This document shows, in pieces, positions 52,774-61,903 of a stretch of 64,000 nucleotides of DNA. How positions within the stretch are numbered: position 1 is the stretch's first letter; each line of letters begins with the position of its first letter. The stretch lies in contig NZ_FOYL01000011.1 in assembly GCF_900115955.1 (NCBI RefSeq), positions 1-64,000 on the forward strand, written 5' to 3'. A program made the translations under genes and the position numbers. This DNA is from Lentzea waywayandensis (GTDB lineage Bacteria; Actinomycetota; Actinomycetes; Mycobacteriales; Pseudonocardiaceae). Under the pieces are notes generated by a model. It was not told the DNA's origin and ran no database searches. It saw only the letters and a list, made by a program, of their open reading frames with translations.

Positions 52774-52824
52774 GACCGGACGATACCTATTGCAACTTAG
52801 TGGCAACAGGGCCGTTCGCCGTGA

Positions 52825-53196
52825 TCAGGCCGCCGCGCTCAGACGTGCGTCCAGCTCGGCCCCGTCCGCCACGAACCACAGCTGCCTGCCCCGGTTCGAC
52901 TCGTAGACGAAGTCCCGCAACGCCGTGCTCGCCGCCACCTGCTCGGTGATGTCCCCGACCACCACGACCCGGAACCCGTACTGCTGGAACTTCTGCACCA
53001 CCGCGCCCGCCACCCGTGTGCGCAACACGAGGAAGTCCTCGGACAACCGCGCCACCGGCAGCACCAGCCACTGCACGTCCTGCCCCCACAACGTGCCGAT
53101 CAGGTCCACAGCGGACTGCTCGTCGGTGATCGCGGGACCGTCCGCGGCGCACATCAGCACCGTCGCGCCGTGGCGCGTCTGCACAACATCAGGCAT
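52825..53196 (-). CDS. DUF4180 family protein
   Basis: 123 aa, ATG start. Typical blocks: AITDEQSAVDLIGTLWGQD, WLVLPVARLSEDFLVLRT, GAVVQKFQQYGFRVVVVGDI and SNRGRQLWFVAD. The family is widespread, sometimes near ParB-like or RelE genes, without known function. It resembles STAS-like alpha/beta folds. A standalone gene here, 29 bp downstream of nothing related. Confidence 0.85.
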   Translation of the reverse strand: MPDVVQTRHGATVLMCAADGPAITDEQSAVDLIGTLWGQDVQWLVLPVARLSEDFLVLRTRVAGAVVQKFQQYGFRVVVVGDITEQVAASTALRDFVYESNRGRQLWFVADGAELDARLSAAA

Positions 53197-53413
53197 GGCC
53201 CCGCAACCTAGTCGCGGCCCGCACCCGATGTCGCGCCGAATATCGCGCGCGACCGGTGATCACCTCTTGCTAGGGTCGCCGCACGCGATCGGCCCGAGGA
53301 GGTGAGTCCCATCAACGCGGTCATCCCAGATGGGCGTTCCCTCCCGCTTTCGGCCTGACGCCGTCCGCGCGTCGCCACGGGAGCGCTCCAGTCATCCCGA
53401 AGGGCGAACAGCC

Positions 53414-54121
53414 ATGCGTTTCACCTCCGAATCAACCTCTCCCGACGGCACCACCGAACGCGACTTCGTCCACGACGGCGTCCCCGGCGTGCTCTGGACC
53501 CCCGCAGGCACCCCCACCGGGCTCGTGCTCAGCGCACACGGCGGCGGCCAGCACAAACGAGCCCCCGGCATCGCCGCCCGCGCGGCACGGTGCACCGCCG
53601 CCGGACTCGCCGTCGTCACCCTCGACGCACCAGGCCACGGCGACCGGCCCCGCACCGCCGACGACGAGCGGTTCGCCACCGAGATCCGCTCCCGCATCAC
53701 CTCAGGCCAGGACGCCGGCGCGCTCGTCGCCGACTACAACGCCCTGCAAGCCGCGCGGGCGATCCCGGAATGGCGCTCCGTCCTCGACGCCCTGCCCGCC
53801 ACCGGCGACACCGTCGGATTCTGGGGCGTGTCCATGGGCAGCGCCCTCGGCATCCCGCTCGTCGCCGCCGAACCCCGCATCAGCACGGCCGTGTTCGGCC
53901 TGATCGGCGCCACCGGACCGTTGGTGGGCGCGGCGGAGACGATCACCGCGTCTGTGCGGTTCCTGCTCCAGTGGGACGACCAGCTCGTCGCCCGCGACGC
54001 CGGCCTCGCGATGTTCGACGCCTTCGCCACCCGCCAGAAGTCCTTGCACGCCAACCCCGGAGGCCACGGCGAGGTCCCCGAGCACGAACTCGCCGACGCG
54101 ATCGCGTTCCTCGCCGGATAA
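53414..54121 (+). CDS. Alpha/beta hydrolase (dienelactone-hydrolase-like)
   Basis: 235 aa from ATG 53414 with GAAGGGCG upstream. Oxyanion region LSAHGGGQHKRAPG, nucleophile in FWGVSMGSALG, Asp in LQWDDQLVARD and His in NPGGHGEVPEHE form the triad. Similar to small intracellular esterases; substrate unknown. The adenosine deaminase gene follows 42 bp later on the same strand. Confidence 0.85.
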   Translation: MRFTSESTSPDGTTERDFVHDGVPGVLWTPAGTPTGLVLSAHGGGQHKRAPGIAARAARCTAAGLAVVTLDAPGHGDRPRTADDERFATEIRSRITSGQDAGALVADYNALQAARAIPEWRSVLDALPATGDTVGFWGVSMGSALGIPLVAAEPRISTAVFGLIGATGPLVGAAETITASVRFLLQWDDQLVARDAGLAMFDAFATRQKSLHANPGGHGEVPEHELADAIAFLAG

Positions 54122-54163
54122 ATCCCGGGCGCTCACGGGCAGGCCTGGGTAGCGTCGCGCCAC

Positions 54164-55192
54164 ATGCGTGATCTCGCGACGTTGCCCAAGGCCCACCTGC
54201 ACGTGCACCTGGAAAGCACCGTGCGCCCGGACACCCTCGCCGAGCTCGCCGAGCACCACGGCGTCGACGTGCCGGCCGTGCAGGCCGGATCGTTCGACGG
54301 CTTCACACAGTTCGCCGCGCACAACGGGGCAGTACGGAACTGCCTGCGGCGAGCCGAGGACTTCCACCGGATCGCGTACGAGTTCTGCGCCGAGGAAGCA
54401 GCGCAGGGGACCCGGTACGCCGAGGTCACGTTCACCGCGGCAGCGCACGGAGAACGGCTCGGTGATCCGGACATGCCGCTCGAGGCGGTGTTGTCCGGGC
54501 TCGCCGCAGGACAGGCCGCCCACGGCATCGAATGCCGTGTGATCGTGGACCACCCCAGAAAGCGGTCAGTGGCGCGGTTTCAGGACTCGCTTCGCCTCGC
54601 GACCACACACCCGCGGGTCGTCGCGATCGGGATGGCCGGAGCGGAAGACCACCCGCTCACCCCGTTCACCGCCGTGTTCCGCGCCGCGCGAGAAGCCGGG
54701 ATCGGGCTCGTGCACCACGCCGGCGAGTGCTGCGGAGCACCCAGCGTCGCCGAAGCCGTCACCGTCGGGCTCGCCGACCGGATCGGCCACGGATTCCGCG
54801 CACTCGACGATCCGGAAGTCGTCGCGCTGCTACGGGACCGCGCCATACCGCTCGAAGCCTGCCCGTCGTCCAACGTCGCACTGGGACTGGTCGACTCACT
54901 CTCCTCTCATCCGCTGCCACAACTCATCGACGCCGGACTGACCGTCACGCTCAGCACCGACATCCCCGCCTCCACCGGCACCACGCTCACCGACGAATAC
55001 CGCCTGCTGCGCGAACACCTCGGCTTCGACGACGACACTCTCGCGCGCATCGCCACCAACGCCGTCGACGCCTCCTTCGCCCCCACAGGAACGAAGACCA
55101 CGCTGCGTCAGGACATCGCCACCTGGCGGGCAGGCTCGAAACACACCAGCCCATGCCGGGCAGCCAGCAACGCCACCAGATCCAGCACCTGA
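54164..55192 (+). CDS. Adenosine deaminase-like enzyme
   Basis: 342 aa, ATG start. Metal-binding HLHVHLEST (9-17), His in LVHHAGE, catalytic Glu/His pair in HAGECCG and GHGFRAL, ACPSSNVALGL and the LSTDIPAS Asp pair match adenosine/adenine deaminases (zinc, purine deamination). The usual EGS after the second His is EST. The last 28 codons run antisense to the next gene, an 85-bp overlap. Confidence 0.85.
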   Translation: MRDLATLPKAHLHVHLESTVRPDTLAELAEHHGVDVPAVQAGSFDGFTQFAAHNGAVRNCLRRAEDFHRIAYEFCAEEAAQGTRYAEVTFTAAAHGERLGDPDMPLEAVLSGLAAGQAAHGIECRVIVDHPRKRSVARFQDSLRLATTHPRVVAIGMAGAEDHPLTPFTAVFRAAREAGIGLVHHAGECCGAPSVAEAVTVGLADRIGHGFRALDDPEVVALLRDRAIPLEACPSSNVALGLVDSLSSHPLPQLIDAGLTVTLSTDIPASTGTTLTDEYRLLREHLGFDDDTLARIATNAVDASFAPTGTKTTLRQDIATWRAGSKHTSPCRAASNATRSST

Positions 55193-55437
55193 CGCTGACC
55201 CGGCCACACCACGTGCACGATCACCGCGTCCACCCCCACCGTCAGCGCCTCGTCCCACGACACCGGCGACGACGGATCAGGCGAGGTCCGCCGTAACTCC
55301 CGCACGAACGCCGCCACCGAGGGCTCGAACGCGCCCAGCGGCGAGGACCGCAACTCCGCATACCGGGCCGCCGCCTCCGGGAAGGACGCCGGACCAGGAG
55401 CCCGCCACACCACCACATCGACTGGCACGTCCATCAC
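55108..55437 (-). CDS. Hypothetical protein overlapping the adenosine deaminase 3' end
   Basis: About 108 aa; GTG 55437 or ATG 55434, which touch the DUF4240 stop, so translational coupling to that gene is likely. Begins MMDVPVDVVVWRAPGPAS; Pro/Val/Arg-rich with a predicted small alpha/beta fold. No family recognised. Expression would place it antisense to the adenosine deaminase C-terminus. Confidence 0.55.
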   Translation of the reverse strand: MMDVPVDVVVWRAPGPASFPEAAARYAELRSSPLGAFEPSVAAFVRELRRTSPDPSSPVSWDEALTVGVDAVIVHVVWPGQRQVLDLVALLAARHGLVCFEPARQVAMS

Positions 55438-55988
55438 GCCACCTTCCCGAACAACGCACCCAACCGCGGAATCCGCGCGGAGATCTCCGCCGGATCAGCG
55501 AAATCCCACTGCTCACCTGCCGGATCCGGCGACACCAGCAGCTCCCGCGAGGCCACCACCGCCTCCAGATCACCGTCGAACGCCTCGGCCGCCAGGTAGT
55601 CGAGACCCTCCCAGTCCGGCCAGTCCTCATCAGCCCACGCGTGCACGCCACCACGCGCCGCCAGCAACCGCACGTGCGGCAGATCAGCCAACGCGTCCGG
55701 CGCCAAGGCCACCGCCTCGAACACCGCCCGCCCCTGACCCACCAGCCACGCTTGGAAGTAGAAGAACCCGTCGTCCGAACACAACCCGCCACAGATCACG
55801 TCCGCCGCGTGCCAATGCGCCCACGTGTCCACCCGGCGACGCACCTCGTCGAGCCGCACCGCGAACTCCACCACCTCGTTTTGAGGCAGCGCGGCCAGCG
55901 CAGCCGTGAGCCGCTCCAGCCGATCGTCCTGGCTGGACGCCTCCACAGCGGAGGACTCCACCAGGCCCCAGAACGCGTTCAGGTCCAT
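55434..55988 (-). CDS. DUF4240 protein, paralogue 1
   Basis: 184 aa from ATG 55988, supported by a promoter whose -10 lies 7 nt upstream (leaderless). DUF4240 core: MDLNAFWGLVE, DTWAHWHAADVI, FFYFQAWLVGQGRAVFEAV, APDALADLPHVRLLA and EDWPDWEGLDYLAAEAF. The family is common in actinobacteria and lacks a known biochemical activity. First of three tandem paralogues; a further small gene is coupled behind it. Confidence 0.85.
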   Translation of the reverse strand: MDLNAFWGLVESSAVEASSQDDRLERLTAALAALPQNEVVEFAVRLDEVRRRVDTWAHWHAADVICGGLCSDDGFFYFQAWLVGQGRAVFEAVALAPDALADLPHVRLLAARGGVHAWADEDWPDWEGLDYLAAEAFDGDLEAVVASRELLVSPDPAGEQWDFADPAEISARIPRLGALFGKVA

Positions 55989-55995
55989 GCCCGAA

Positions 55996-56018
55996 ACGCT
56001 AGCGACAGGGTCTGACAA
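55996..56018 (-). promoter_or_regulatory. RecA-NDp/PafBC-type promoter, copy 1
   Basis: On minus: TTGTCAGAC, 8 bp, TAGCGT; the ATG (55988) begins 7 nt after the -10. This fits the tTGTCRgtg-N8-TAnnnT consensus of the LexA-independent DNA-damage promoter known from mycobacteria, except for GAC in place of GTG. Confidence 0.75.
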
Positions 56019-56734
56019 TTTTTGAAGCCCCCGACATCCGCCCAGGTCAGGCGGCCTTCAGCGGCGATGTGGACAGGGGAGTGGGCAATCGGACGGCATC
56101 AGGGCAGGACGCCACGAACGTCCGGTGCGGTGAGAGCGGCCAGGAACGCGACTGGTCGCATCGCGAGCAGGTTGGACTCTTCGGTGAGGGCAGAAGGCGT
56201 GGTCGGGCGGGAGGGTGACCAGCGGCTGACAGCGGCGGGAACGGTCCTGGCACGCGGCCGCGGTTCGCGCGGGACTGCGTCCGGAGGCCTTCCGGTCACG
56301 AGAGCGCGCACACGAGATGCGTGTGGTGACAGCCGCGGTGGGCGAACAAGCGGGAGGAGGAGGCCCCGCCCACTCGGACCAGCGCCGGCGCGGGCTGGCT
56401 GGGGCGGGGATCGCGGCCGACAACCAGGGCACGGGACCGGGTCGGGCGGCCTCTCCGGTCACGAGATCGCGCGTGGTGACAGCCCCGGTGGGCGGACCGA
56501 GAGAGAGAAGGGGATGCCTCGACCACTCGGACCGGCGTCGGCGCGGGCTGGGTCGGGGACCGTGGCCGATGAACAGCCGACGACCTAGGCGTGGGGCAGT
56601 TGCCACGCCCCTGCGGCCAGCGGTCCCGCGCCGACACTGCCCGGACAACCCAGCGTTCCCACGGTCCAATCCCGGCACAGGCCGGCTGTCCGGCGGTCCC
56701 CACGCCGGCACAGACCGCCGAACCAGCCGTAGCG
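56019..56734. repeat. Gene-free region with degenerate ~150-165-bp tandem repeats
   Basis: No frame here looks like a gene; all long ORFs are Arg/Gly/Pro-rich shadows. Two degenerate copies are seen: GGTCACGAGA at 56294 and 56457, CACTCGGACC at 56371 and 56524, with GGCGCGGGCTGG following each. Possibly decayed coding DNA or a spreading intergenic repeat between DUF4240 paralogues 1 and 2. Confidence 0.45.
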
Positions 56735-57316
56735 TCAGGCCGCCTCCTCCATCCCACCGGACAGCTCCCACAGCCGAGGCAGGCGCACCGCGGCCTCCAA
56801 CGGTGAGTCCAGGTCCCACACCTCACCTGTGAACGGCCCCGCGTCCGTCACCGGCACGTGCCCCAGGATCGCCAGCGCGTTGTCCAGCGACCGGCCCGTC
56901 GCGATGTAGAACGCCTCGCGCGACACCCCGGCGAGCCCTTCCCACGTCGGCCACGCCGCGTCCGGCCACGACTGCGCCCCGACCGCCAGCAACGTGCGCA
57001 CCGCCGGCACGTCGGCCAGCGCGTCCGGGGACGCCGCGACCGACGCCAGCACCTCACGGCCCAGGCCGATCAGCCACGACTGGAACGAGAAGAAAAGGTC
57101 CGCGGAACACAATCCATCGCACAGAACATAAGCCGCGTGCCAGTGTGAGAACGTGTTTACGCGACCGCGTGAGGCGCTCAGCAACGTCTCGAAACCACAA
57201 ATGTCGCCAGGCGGGAGTAATGCCAGCCGCGACGTCAGCCACACGCGGCGTTCATGCTGGTCAGAGGCGGCGGAAGCCGACTGGTCGAGCAGTGCCCAGA
57301 AGACGTCGAGGTCCAT
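56735..57316 (-). CDS. DUF4240 protein, paralogue 2
   Basis: 193 aa from ATG 57316, 7 nt behind a -10. It keeps the family layout (MDLDVFWALLDQSA, NTFSHWHAAYVL, FFSFQSWLIGLGREVLASV, SPDALADVPAVRTLLAVG, AAWPTWEGLAGV) but is more divergent than paralogues 1 and 3 and lacks the DEQRRRVDTW block. Function unknown; presumably arose by duplication. Confidence 0.8.
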   Translation of the reverse strand: MDLDVFWALLDQSASAASDQHERRVWLTSRLALLPPGDICGFETLLSASRGRVNTFSHWHAAYVLCDGLCSADLFFSFQSWLIGLGREVLASVAASPDALADVPAVRTLLAVGAQSWPDAAWPTWEGLAGVSREAFYIATGRSLDNALAILGHVPVTDAGPFTGEVWDLDSPLEAAVRLPRLWELSGGMEEAA

Positions 57317-57323
57317 GACGACG

Positions 57324-57346
57324 ACGTTATCGGAAGGGTCTGACAA
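57324..57346 (-). promoter_or_regulatory. RecA-NDp/PafBC-type promoter, copy 2
   Basis: On minus: TTGTCAGAC, 8 bp, TAACGT, with the ATG (57316) 7 nt further on. Same architecture as copies 1 and 3. Confidence 0.75.
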
Positions 57347-57368
57347 TTCCTGGTGCCCGCCGGACGGG

Positions 57369-57944
57369 CTATCGCGGCACTTTCCCGAACAATGCCCACA
57401 GTCGCGGAATCCGGCGCGCGATGTCCGTCGGATCCTCCATCTCCACGTCCTCGCCGCCCGGTGACACGTCGAACGCCCGCGCCTGCCCCCGCGAGGCCAG
57501 CAGGTCGTCCAGGTCTCCGGCGTGCACCGCCTCGAACGCCGCGTCCGGCACCCGGTACAGCGCCTCCCAGTGCGGCCAGTCGTCGTCGGACCAGGCGTCC
57601 ACCGGACCCAGCGCCGCCAGCCGCCGCACCGCGGGCATGTCGGCCAGCGCGTCCGGTGACGTGGCAACTGACTCGAACACCGACCGGCCCTGGCCGATCA
57701 GCCACGCCTGGAAGTAGAAGAACGAGTCCATCCCGCACAGCCCGGAACAGATCAGCGTGGCCGCCTGCCAGTGCGCCCAGGTGTCCACCCGGCGGCGCTG
57801 CTCGTCGAGGCGCACCGCGAAGTCGGCGATCTCACCCGCCGGCAGCAACGCCAACCGCCCGGACAGCCACACACGCCGTTGTTCCAGGTCAGCGGTGGCG
57901 GAGACGGCGTGATCGACCAGCTTCCAGAAGCCCCCTGCGTCCAT
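57369..57944 (-). CDS. DUF4240 protein, paralogue 3
   Basis: 191 aa, ATG 57944 six nt behind a -10. MDAGGFWKLVDHAV, DTWAHWQAATLI, FFYFQAWLIGQGRSVFESV, SPDALADMPAVRRLAALG and DDWPHWEALYRVP align with paralogue 1. Probably the most typical copy. Divergent from HrpA helicase across ~75 bp, so its damage-type promoter overlaps the helicase control region. Confidence 0.85.
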   Translation of the reverse strand: MDAGGFWKLVDHAVSATADLEQRRVWLSGRLALLPAGEIADFAVRLDEQRRRVDTWAHWQAATLICSGLCGMDSFFYFQAWLIGQGRSVFESVATSPDALADMPAVRRLAALGPVDAWSDDDWPHWEALYRVPDAAFEAVHAGDLDDLLASRGQARAFDVSPGGEDVEMEDPTDIARRIPRLWALFGKVPR

Positions 57945-57950
57945 GTGGCG

Positions 57951-57973
57951 ACGCTAGCGGCGGGGTCTGACAG
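57951..57973 (-). promoter_or_regulatory. RecA-NDp/PafBC-type promoter, copy 3
   Basis: On minus: CTGTCAGAC, 8 bp, TAGCGT, then ATG (57944) after 6 nt. It lies in the divergent region shared with hrpA. Confidence 0.75.
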
Positions 57974-58020
57974 TTATTGACGCGAGCGAACCCGAGGGTC
58001 CTGACTATCCTTGACGCCAA

Positions 58021-61000
58021 ATGGACACCCCGCACGCTGAACTGCACAAACGCCTGCCCGAGCTCATGCCGCGTGATCAACGCCGGCTCGCCAGGCGCCT
58101 CGACGGCGCACGCAAGGTCAAGGACCCCCTGGCGCGCCGCAAGATCACCGAGGAGATCGCCGCCCTGATCGACGAGGCCGCGTTGAAGGTCGCGCTGCGC
58201 CGGGAGTCCGTTCCCAAGATCACCTACCCCGCCGAACTGCCGGTCAGCCAGCACAAGGACGAGATCAAAGAGCTGATCGCGCACCACCAGGTCGTGATCG
58301 TCGCCGGCGAGACCGGGTCCGGTAAGACCACGCAGCTGCCGAAGATCTGCCTCGAACTGGGCCGTGGCGTCACCGGCCAGATCGGCCACACCCAGCCCCG
58401 TCGCATCGCCGCCCGCACCGTCGCCGAACGCGTCGCCGAGGAGCTCGGCACCAAGCTCGGCGACACCATCGGCTACAAGGTCCGCTTCACCGACCAGTCC
58501 GGCGACGAGACCCTGGTCAAGCTCATGACCGACGGCATCCTGCTCGCCGAGATCCAGACCGACCGGACCCTGTCGCGCTACGACACGATCATCATCGACG
58601 AGGCCCACGAACGCAGCCTCAACGTCGACTTCCTGCTCGGCTACCTCAAGCAGCTCCTGCCGCAGCGCCCCGACCTCAAGGTCGTCATCACCTCGGCGAC
58701 GATCGACCCGCAGCGCTTCAGCGCGCACTTCGAGAACGCCCCGGTCATCGAGGTCTCCGGCCGCACCTACCCCGTCGAGACCCGCTACCGGCCGCTGGAG
58801 GAGGACGACGACCAGACCCAGGGCATCATCAACGCCGTCCGCGAACTGCAGGCCGAAGGCCCCGGTGACGTCCTGGTGTTCCTGTCCGGCGAACGCGAGA
58901 TCCGCGACACCGCCGACGCCCTCAAACAGGAAGACCTCCGCAACACCGAGATCCTCCCGCTCTACGCACGCCTGTCCGTGGGCGAACAGCACCGCGTGTT
59001 CCAACGCCACACCGGCCGGCGCATCGTGCTCGCCACCAACGTCGCCGAGACCAGCCTCACCGTGCCCGGCATCAAGTACGTCGTCGACCCCGGCAACGCC
59101 CGCATCTCCCGCTACAGCCACCGCCTCAAGGTCCAGCGCCTGCCGATCGAACCCATCAGCCAGGCGTCAGCGAACCAGCGCAAGGGCCGCTGCGGCCGCG
59201 TCAGCGAAGGCATCTGCATCCGGCTGTACGCCGAAGAGGACTTCGAGGCCCGCCCCGAGTTCACCGACGCGGAGATCCTGCGCACCAACCTCGCCAGCGT
59301 CATCCTGCAGATGACCAACATCGGCCTCGGCGACGTCGCGCGGTTCCCGTTCATCGACCCGCCCGACTCGCGCAACATCAACGACGGCATCGGCCTGCTC
59401 CAGGAGCTCGGCGCGATCAACGCCGCCGAGAAGAAGCTCACCCCGACCGGCCGCAAGCTCGCCGCGCTGCCCGTCGACCCGCGCCTGGGCCGCATGGTGC
59501 TCGAGGCCGACACCACCGGCTGCCTGCGCGAGGTCATGATCATCGCCGCGGCACTGTCCATCCAGGACCCGCGCGAACGGCCCGCCGACCAGCAGGAAGC
59601 CGCCACCCAGCAGCACGCGCGGTTCGTCGACAAGGAATCCGACTTCACCACGTTCCTCAACCTGTGGGAGTACCTCAAGGAGCAGCAGAAGGAACTGAGC
59701 GGCAACCAGTTCCGCAAGCGCTGCAAGGCCGAGTTCCTCAACTACCTGCGCGTGCGCGAGTGGCAGGACATCTACCTTCAGCTGCGCCAGGTCGCCAAGC
59801 AGATCGGCATGCACGTCAACGACCAGCCCGGCGACCCGCGCAACATCCACATCGCGCTGCTGTCCGGACTGCTCAGCCACATCGGCGTCAAGGACGTCCT
59901 CAAAAAGCAGGCGCCCGGCGAGAAACGGCGTCCGCTCACCGAGTTCCTGGGTGCCCGCAACGCCAAGTTCGCGATCTTCCCCGGCTCCGCGCTGGCCAAG
60001 AAACCGCCGCAGTGGGTGATGGCCGCCGAACTCGTCGAGACCAGCCGCCTGTGGGGCCGCATCGTCGCCAAGATCGAACCCGAATGGGCCGAACGCCTCG
60101 GCGAACACGTGGTCAAACGCCAGTACTCCGAACCGCACTGGGAGTCCAAACGCGGCAGCGTCGTCGCGCTGGAGAAGGTCACGCTCTACGGGGTGCCGAT
60201 CGTCGCCGGCCGCAAGGTCAGCTACGGCCGCATCGACCCCGAACTCTCACGTGAGCTGTTCATCCGCCACGCGCTCGTGCAGGGAGAGTGGACCACGCAC
60301 CACCGGTTCTTCCACACCAACCGCGCGATGCTCGAGGAAGTCGGCGAACTGGAGAACCGCGCGCGCCGCCGCGACATCGTCGTGGACGAGGAGACGCTCT
60401 ACGAGTTCTACGACAAGCGCGTCGCCCCCGAGGTCGTGTCCGCGCGGCACTTCGACTCGTGGTGGAAGAAGCAGAAGGACAAGAACCAGCTGACCTTCAC
60501 CAAGGACATGCTGGTCAACGACCGCGCCGACGTCACCCCCGACGCCTACCCCGACCAGTGGCGCCAGGGCGAGCTCACGCTGCCGCTGAGCTACCACTTC
60601 GAGCCGGGCACCAAGAACGACGGCGTCACCGTCCAGCTCCCGCTGCCCGCGCTCACCACCCTGGACGACGACGCGTTCTCCTGGCAGATCCCCGGCCTGC
60701 GCCACGACCTCGTCGTCGCGCTCATCCGGTCGCTGCCCAAGCCGATCCGCCGCAACTTCGTGCCCGTTCCCGACGTCGCCACCGCCGTCCTCGCGCGCAT
60801 CAAGCCCGAGGAAACAAGCCTGCTCTACGGCGTGGAACGCGAGCTCAAAGCACTCACCGGCGTGACCGTGCACCGCGAGGACTGGCAGTTCGACGCCGTT
60901 CCCGACCACCTCAAGCTCACCTTCCAGGTCGTCGACGAGCACAACCGCACCCTCGCCGAGGGCAAGGACATCGCGGCACTGAAGGAGAAGCTGCGCGACG

Positions 61001-61887
61001 AGGTCCGCGAGTCGCTCAGCCAGGCCGCCGGCCACCTCGAACGCACCGGCCTCACGACGTGGGACTTCGACGCCCTGCCCCAGACCATCGAGCAACGGCA
61101 GTCCGGCATCACCGTCACCGCCTACCCGTCGCTGCTCGACCAGGGCGAGACCGTCGCGATCAAGGTCCTCGACACGCCGGGCCGCCAGGCCTACGCCCAC
61201 CGCCGCGGCGTGCGCAGACTCCTGCTGCTCGGCGTCAACTCACCCGTCAAACACCTGCAGCGTCACCTCGACAACGCCGCCAAGCTCGCGCTGACCCGCA
61301 ACCCCCACGGCAGCGTCGCCGCGCTGTTGTCGGACTGCATCATGGCCGCCGTCGACCGGCTCATGGGCGAGCCCGCCTGGAACGCCAAGTCCTATGCGGC
61401 GCAACTGAAGAAGGTCCAGGCCGCGCTCAACGACACCACGTGGGTCGCCGTGCAGGAAGTCCGCAAGGTCCTCGAAGCCGCCCACGACGCCGAACTCAAG
61501 CTCAGCGGCCTCAAAGGCGCCCCGGACTCCGCCGCCGACATCCGCGCACACCTCAACTCGCTGGTGTACAAGGGATTCGTCACCCACACCGGCTACGACC
61601 GGCTGCCCGACCTCGTCCGCTACCTCAAGGGCATCTCGCGGCGCATCGAGAAACTGCCCGAGAACCCGCGCCGCGACCTCGACTGGACCGACAAGATCCA
61701 CCAGGTCCACGCCGAGTACCGGGAACTGCGCGCGCAGACCCCGGCCGACGAACCCGCGCCCGAGCTCGACGAGATCCGCTGGATGATCGAGGAACTGCGC
61801 CTGTCCTACTTCGCCCAGACCATCCCGACCCGCTACAGCGTCAGCGACAAACGCATCTACAAAGCACTCGACGCCGTACCGCTGTGA
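58021..61887 (+). CDS. hrpA: ATP-dependent RNA helicase HrpA
   Basis: 1288 aa, ATG start. DEAH-box helicase with Walker A GETGSGKTT (96-104), DEAH at 193-196, SAT (VITSATID), the QRKGRCGRVSEG motif VI, then HA2, OB-fold and the long DUF3418 C-terminus usual in bacterial HrpA (~1300 aa). HrpA resolves stalled or collided ribosomes and handles structured mRNA. No ribosome site is evident, so it may be leaderless. Confidence 0.96.
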   Translation: MDTPHAELHKRLPELMPRDQRRLARRLDGARKVKDPLARRKITEEIAALIDEAALKVALRRESVPKITYPAELPVSQHKDEIKELIAHHQVVIVAGETGSGKTTQLPKICLELGRGVTGQIGHTQPRRIAARTVAERVAEELGTKLGDTIGYKVRFTDQSGDETLVKLMTDGILLAEIQTDRTLSRYDTIIIDEAHERSLNVDFLLGYLKQLLPQRPDLKVVITSATIDPQRFSAHFENAPVIEVSGRTYPVETRYRPLEEDDDQTQGIINAVRELQAEGPGDVLVFLSGEREIRDTADALKQEDLRNTEILPLYARLSVGEQHRVFQRHTGRRIVLATNVAETSLTVPGIKYVVDPGNARISRYSHRLKVQRLPIEPISQASANQRKGRCGRVSEGICIRLYAEEDFEARPEFTDAEILRTNLASVILQMTNIGLGDVARFPFIDPPDSRNINDGIGLLQELGAINAAEKKLTPTGRKLAALPVDPRLGRMVLEADTTGCLREVMIIAAALSIQDPRERPADQQEAATQQHARFVDKESDFTTFLNLWEYLKEQQKELSGNQFRKRCKAEFLNYLRVREWQDIYLQLRQVAKQIGMHVNDQPGDPRNIHIALLSGLLSHIGVKDVLKKQAPGEKRRPLTEFLGARNAKFAIFPGSALAKKPPQWVMAAELVETSRLWGRIVAKIEPEWAERLGEHVVKRQYSEPHWESKRGSVVALEKVTLYGVPIVAGRKVSYGRIDPELSRELFIRHALVQGEWTTHHRFFHTNRAMLEEVGELENRARRRDIVVDEETLYEFYDKRVAPEVVSARHFDSWWKKQKDKNQLTFTKDMLVNDRADVTPDAYPDQWRQGELTLPLSYHFEPGTKNDGVTVQLPLPALTTLDDDAFSWQIPGLRHDLVVALIRSLPKPIRRNFVPVPDVATAVLARIKPEETSLLYGVERELKALTGVTVHREDWQFDAVPDHLKLTFQVVDEHNRTLAEGKDIAALKEKLRDEVRESLSQAAGHLERTGLTTWDFDALPQTIEQRQSGITVTAYPSLLDQGETVAIKVLDTPGRQAYAHRRGVRRLLLLGVNSPVKHLQRHLDNAAKLALTRNPHGSVAALLSDCIMAAVDRLMGEPAWNAKSYAAQLKKVQAALNDTTWVAVQEVRKVLEAAHDAELKLSGLKGAPDSAADIRAHLNSLVYKGFVTHTGYDRLPDLVRYLKGISRRIEKLPENPRRDLDWTDKIHQVHAEYRELRAQTPADEPAPELDEIRWMIEELRLSYFAQTIPTRYSVSDKRIYKALDAVPL

Positions 61888-61903
61888 GCCGCTACCGTGG
61901 AAC

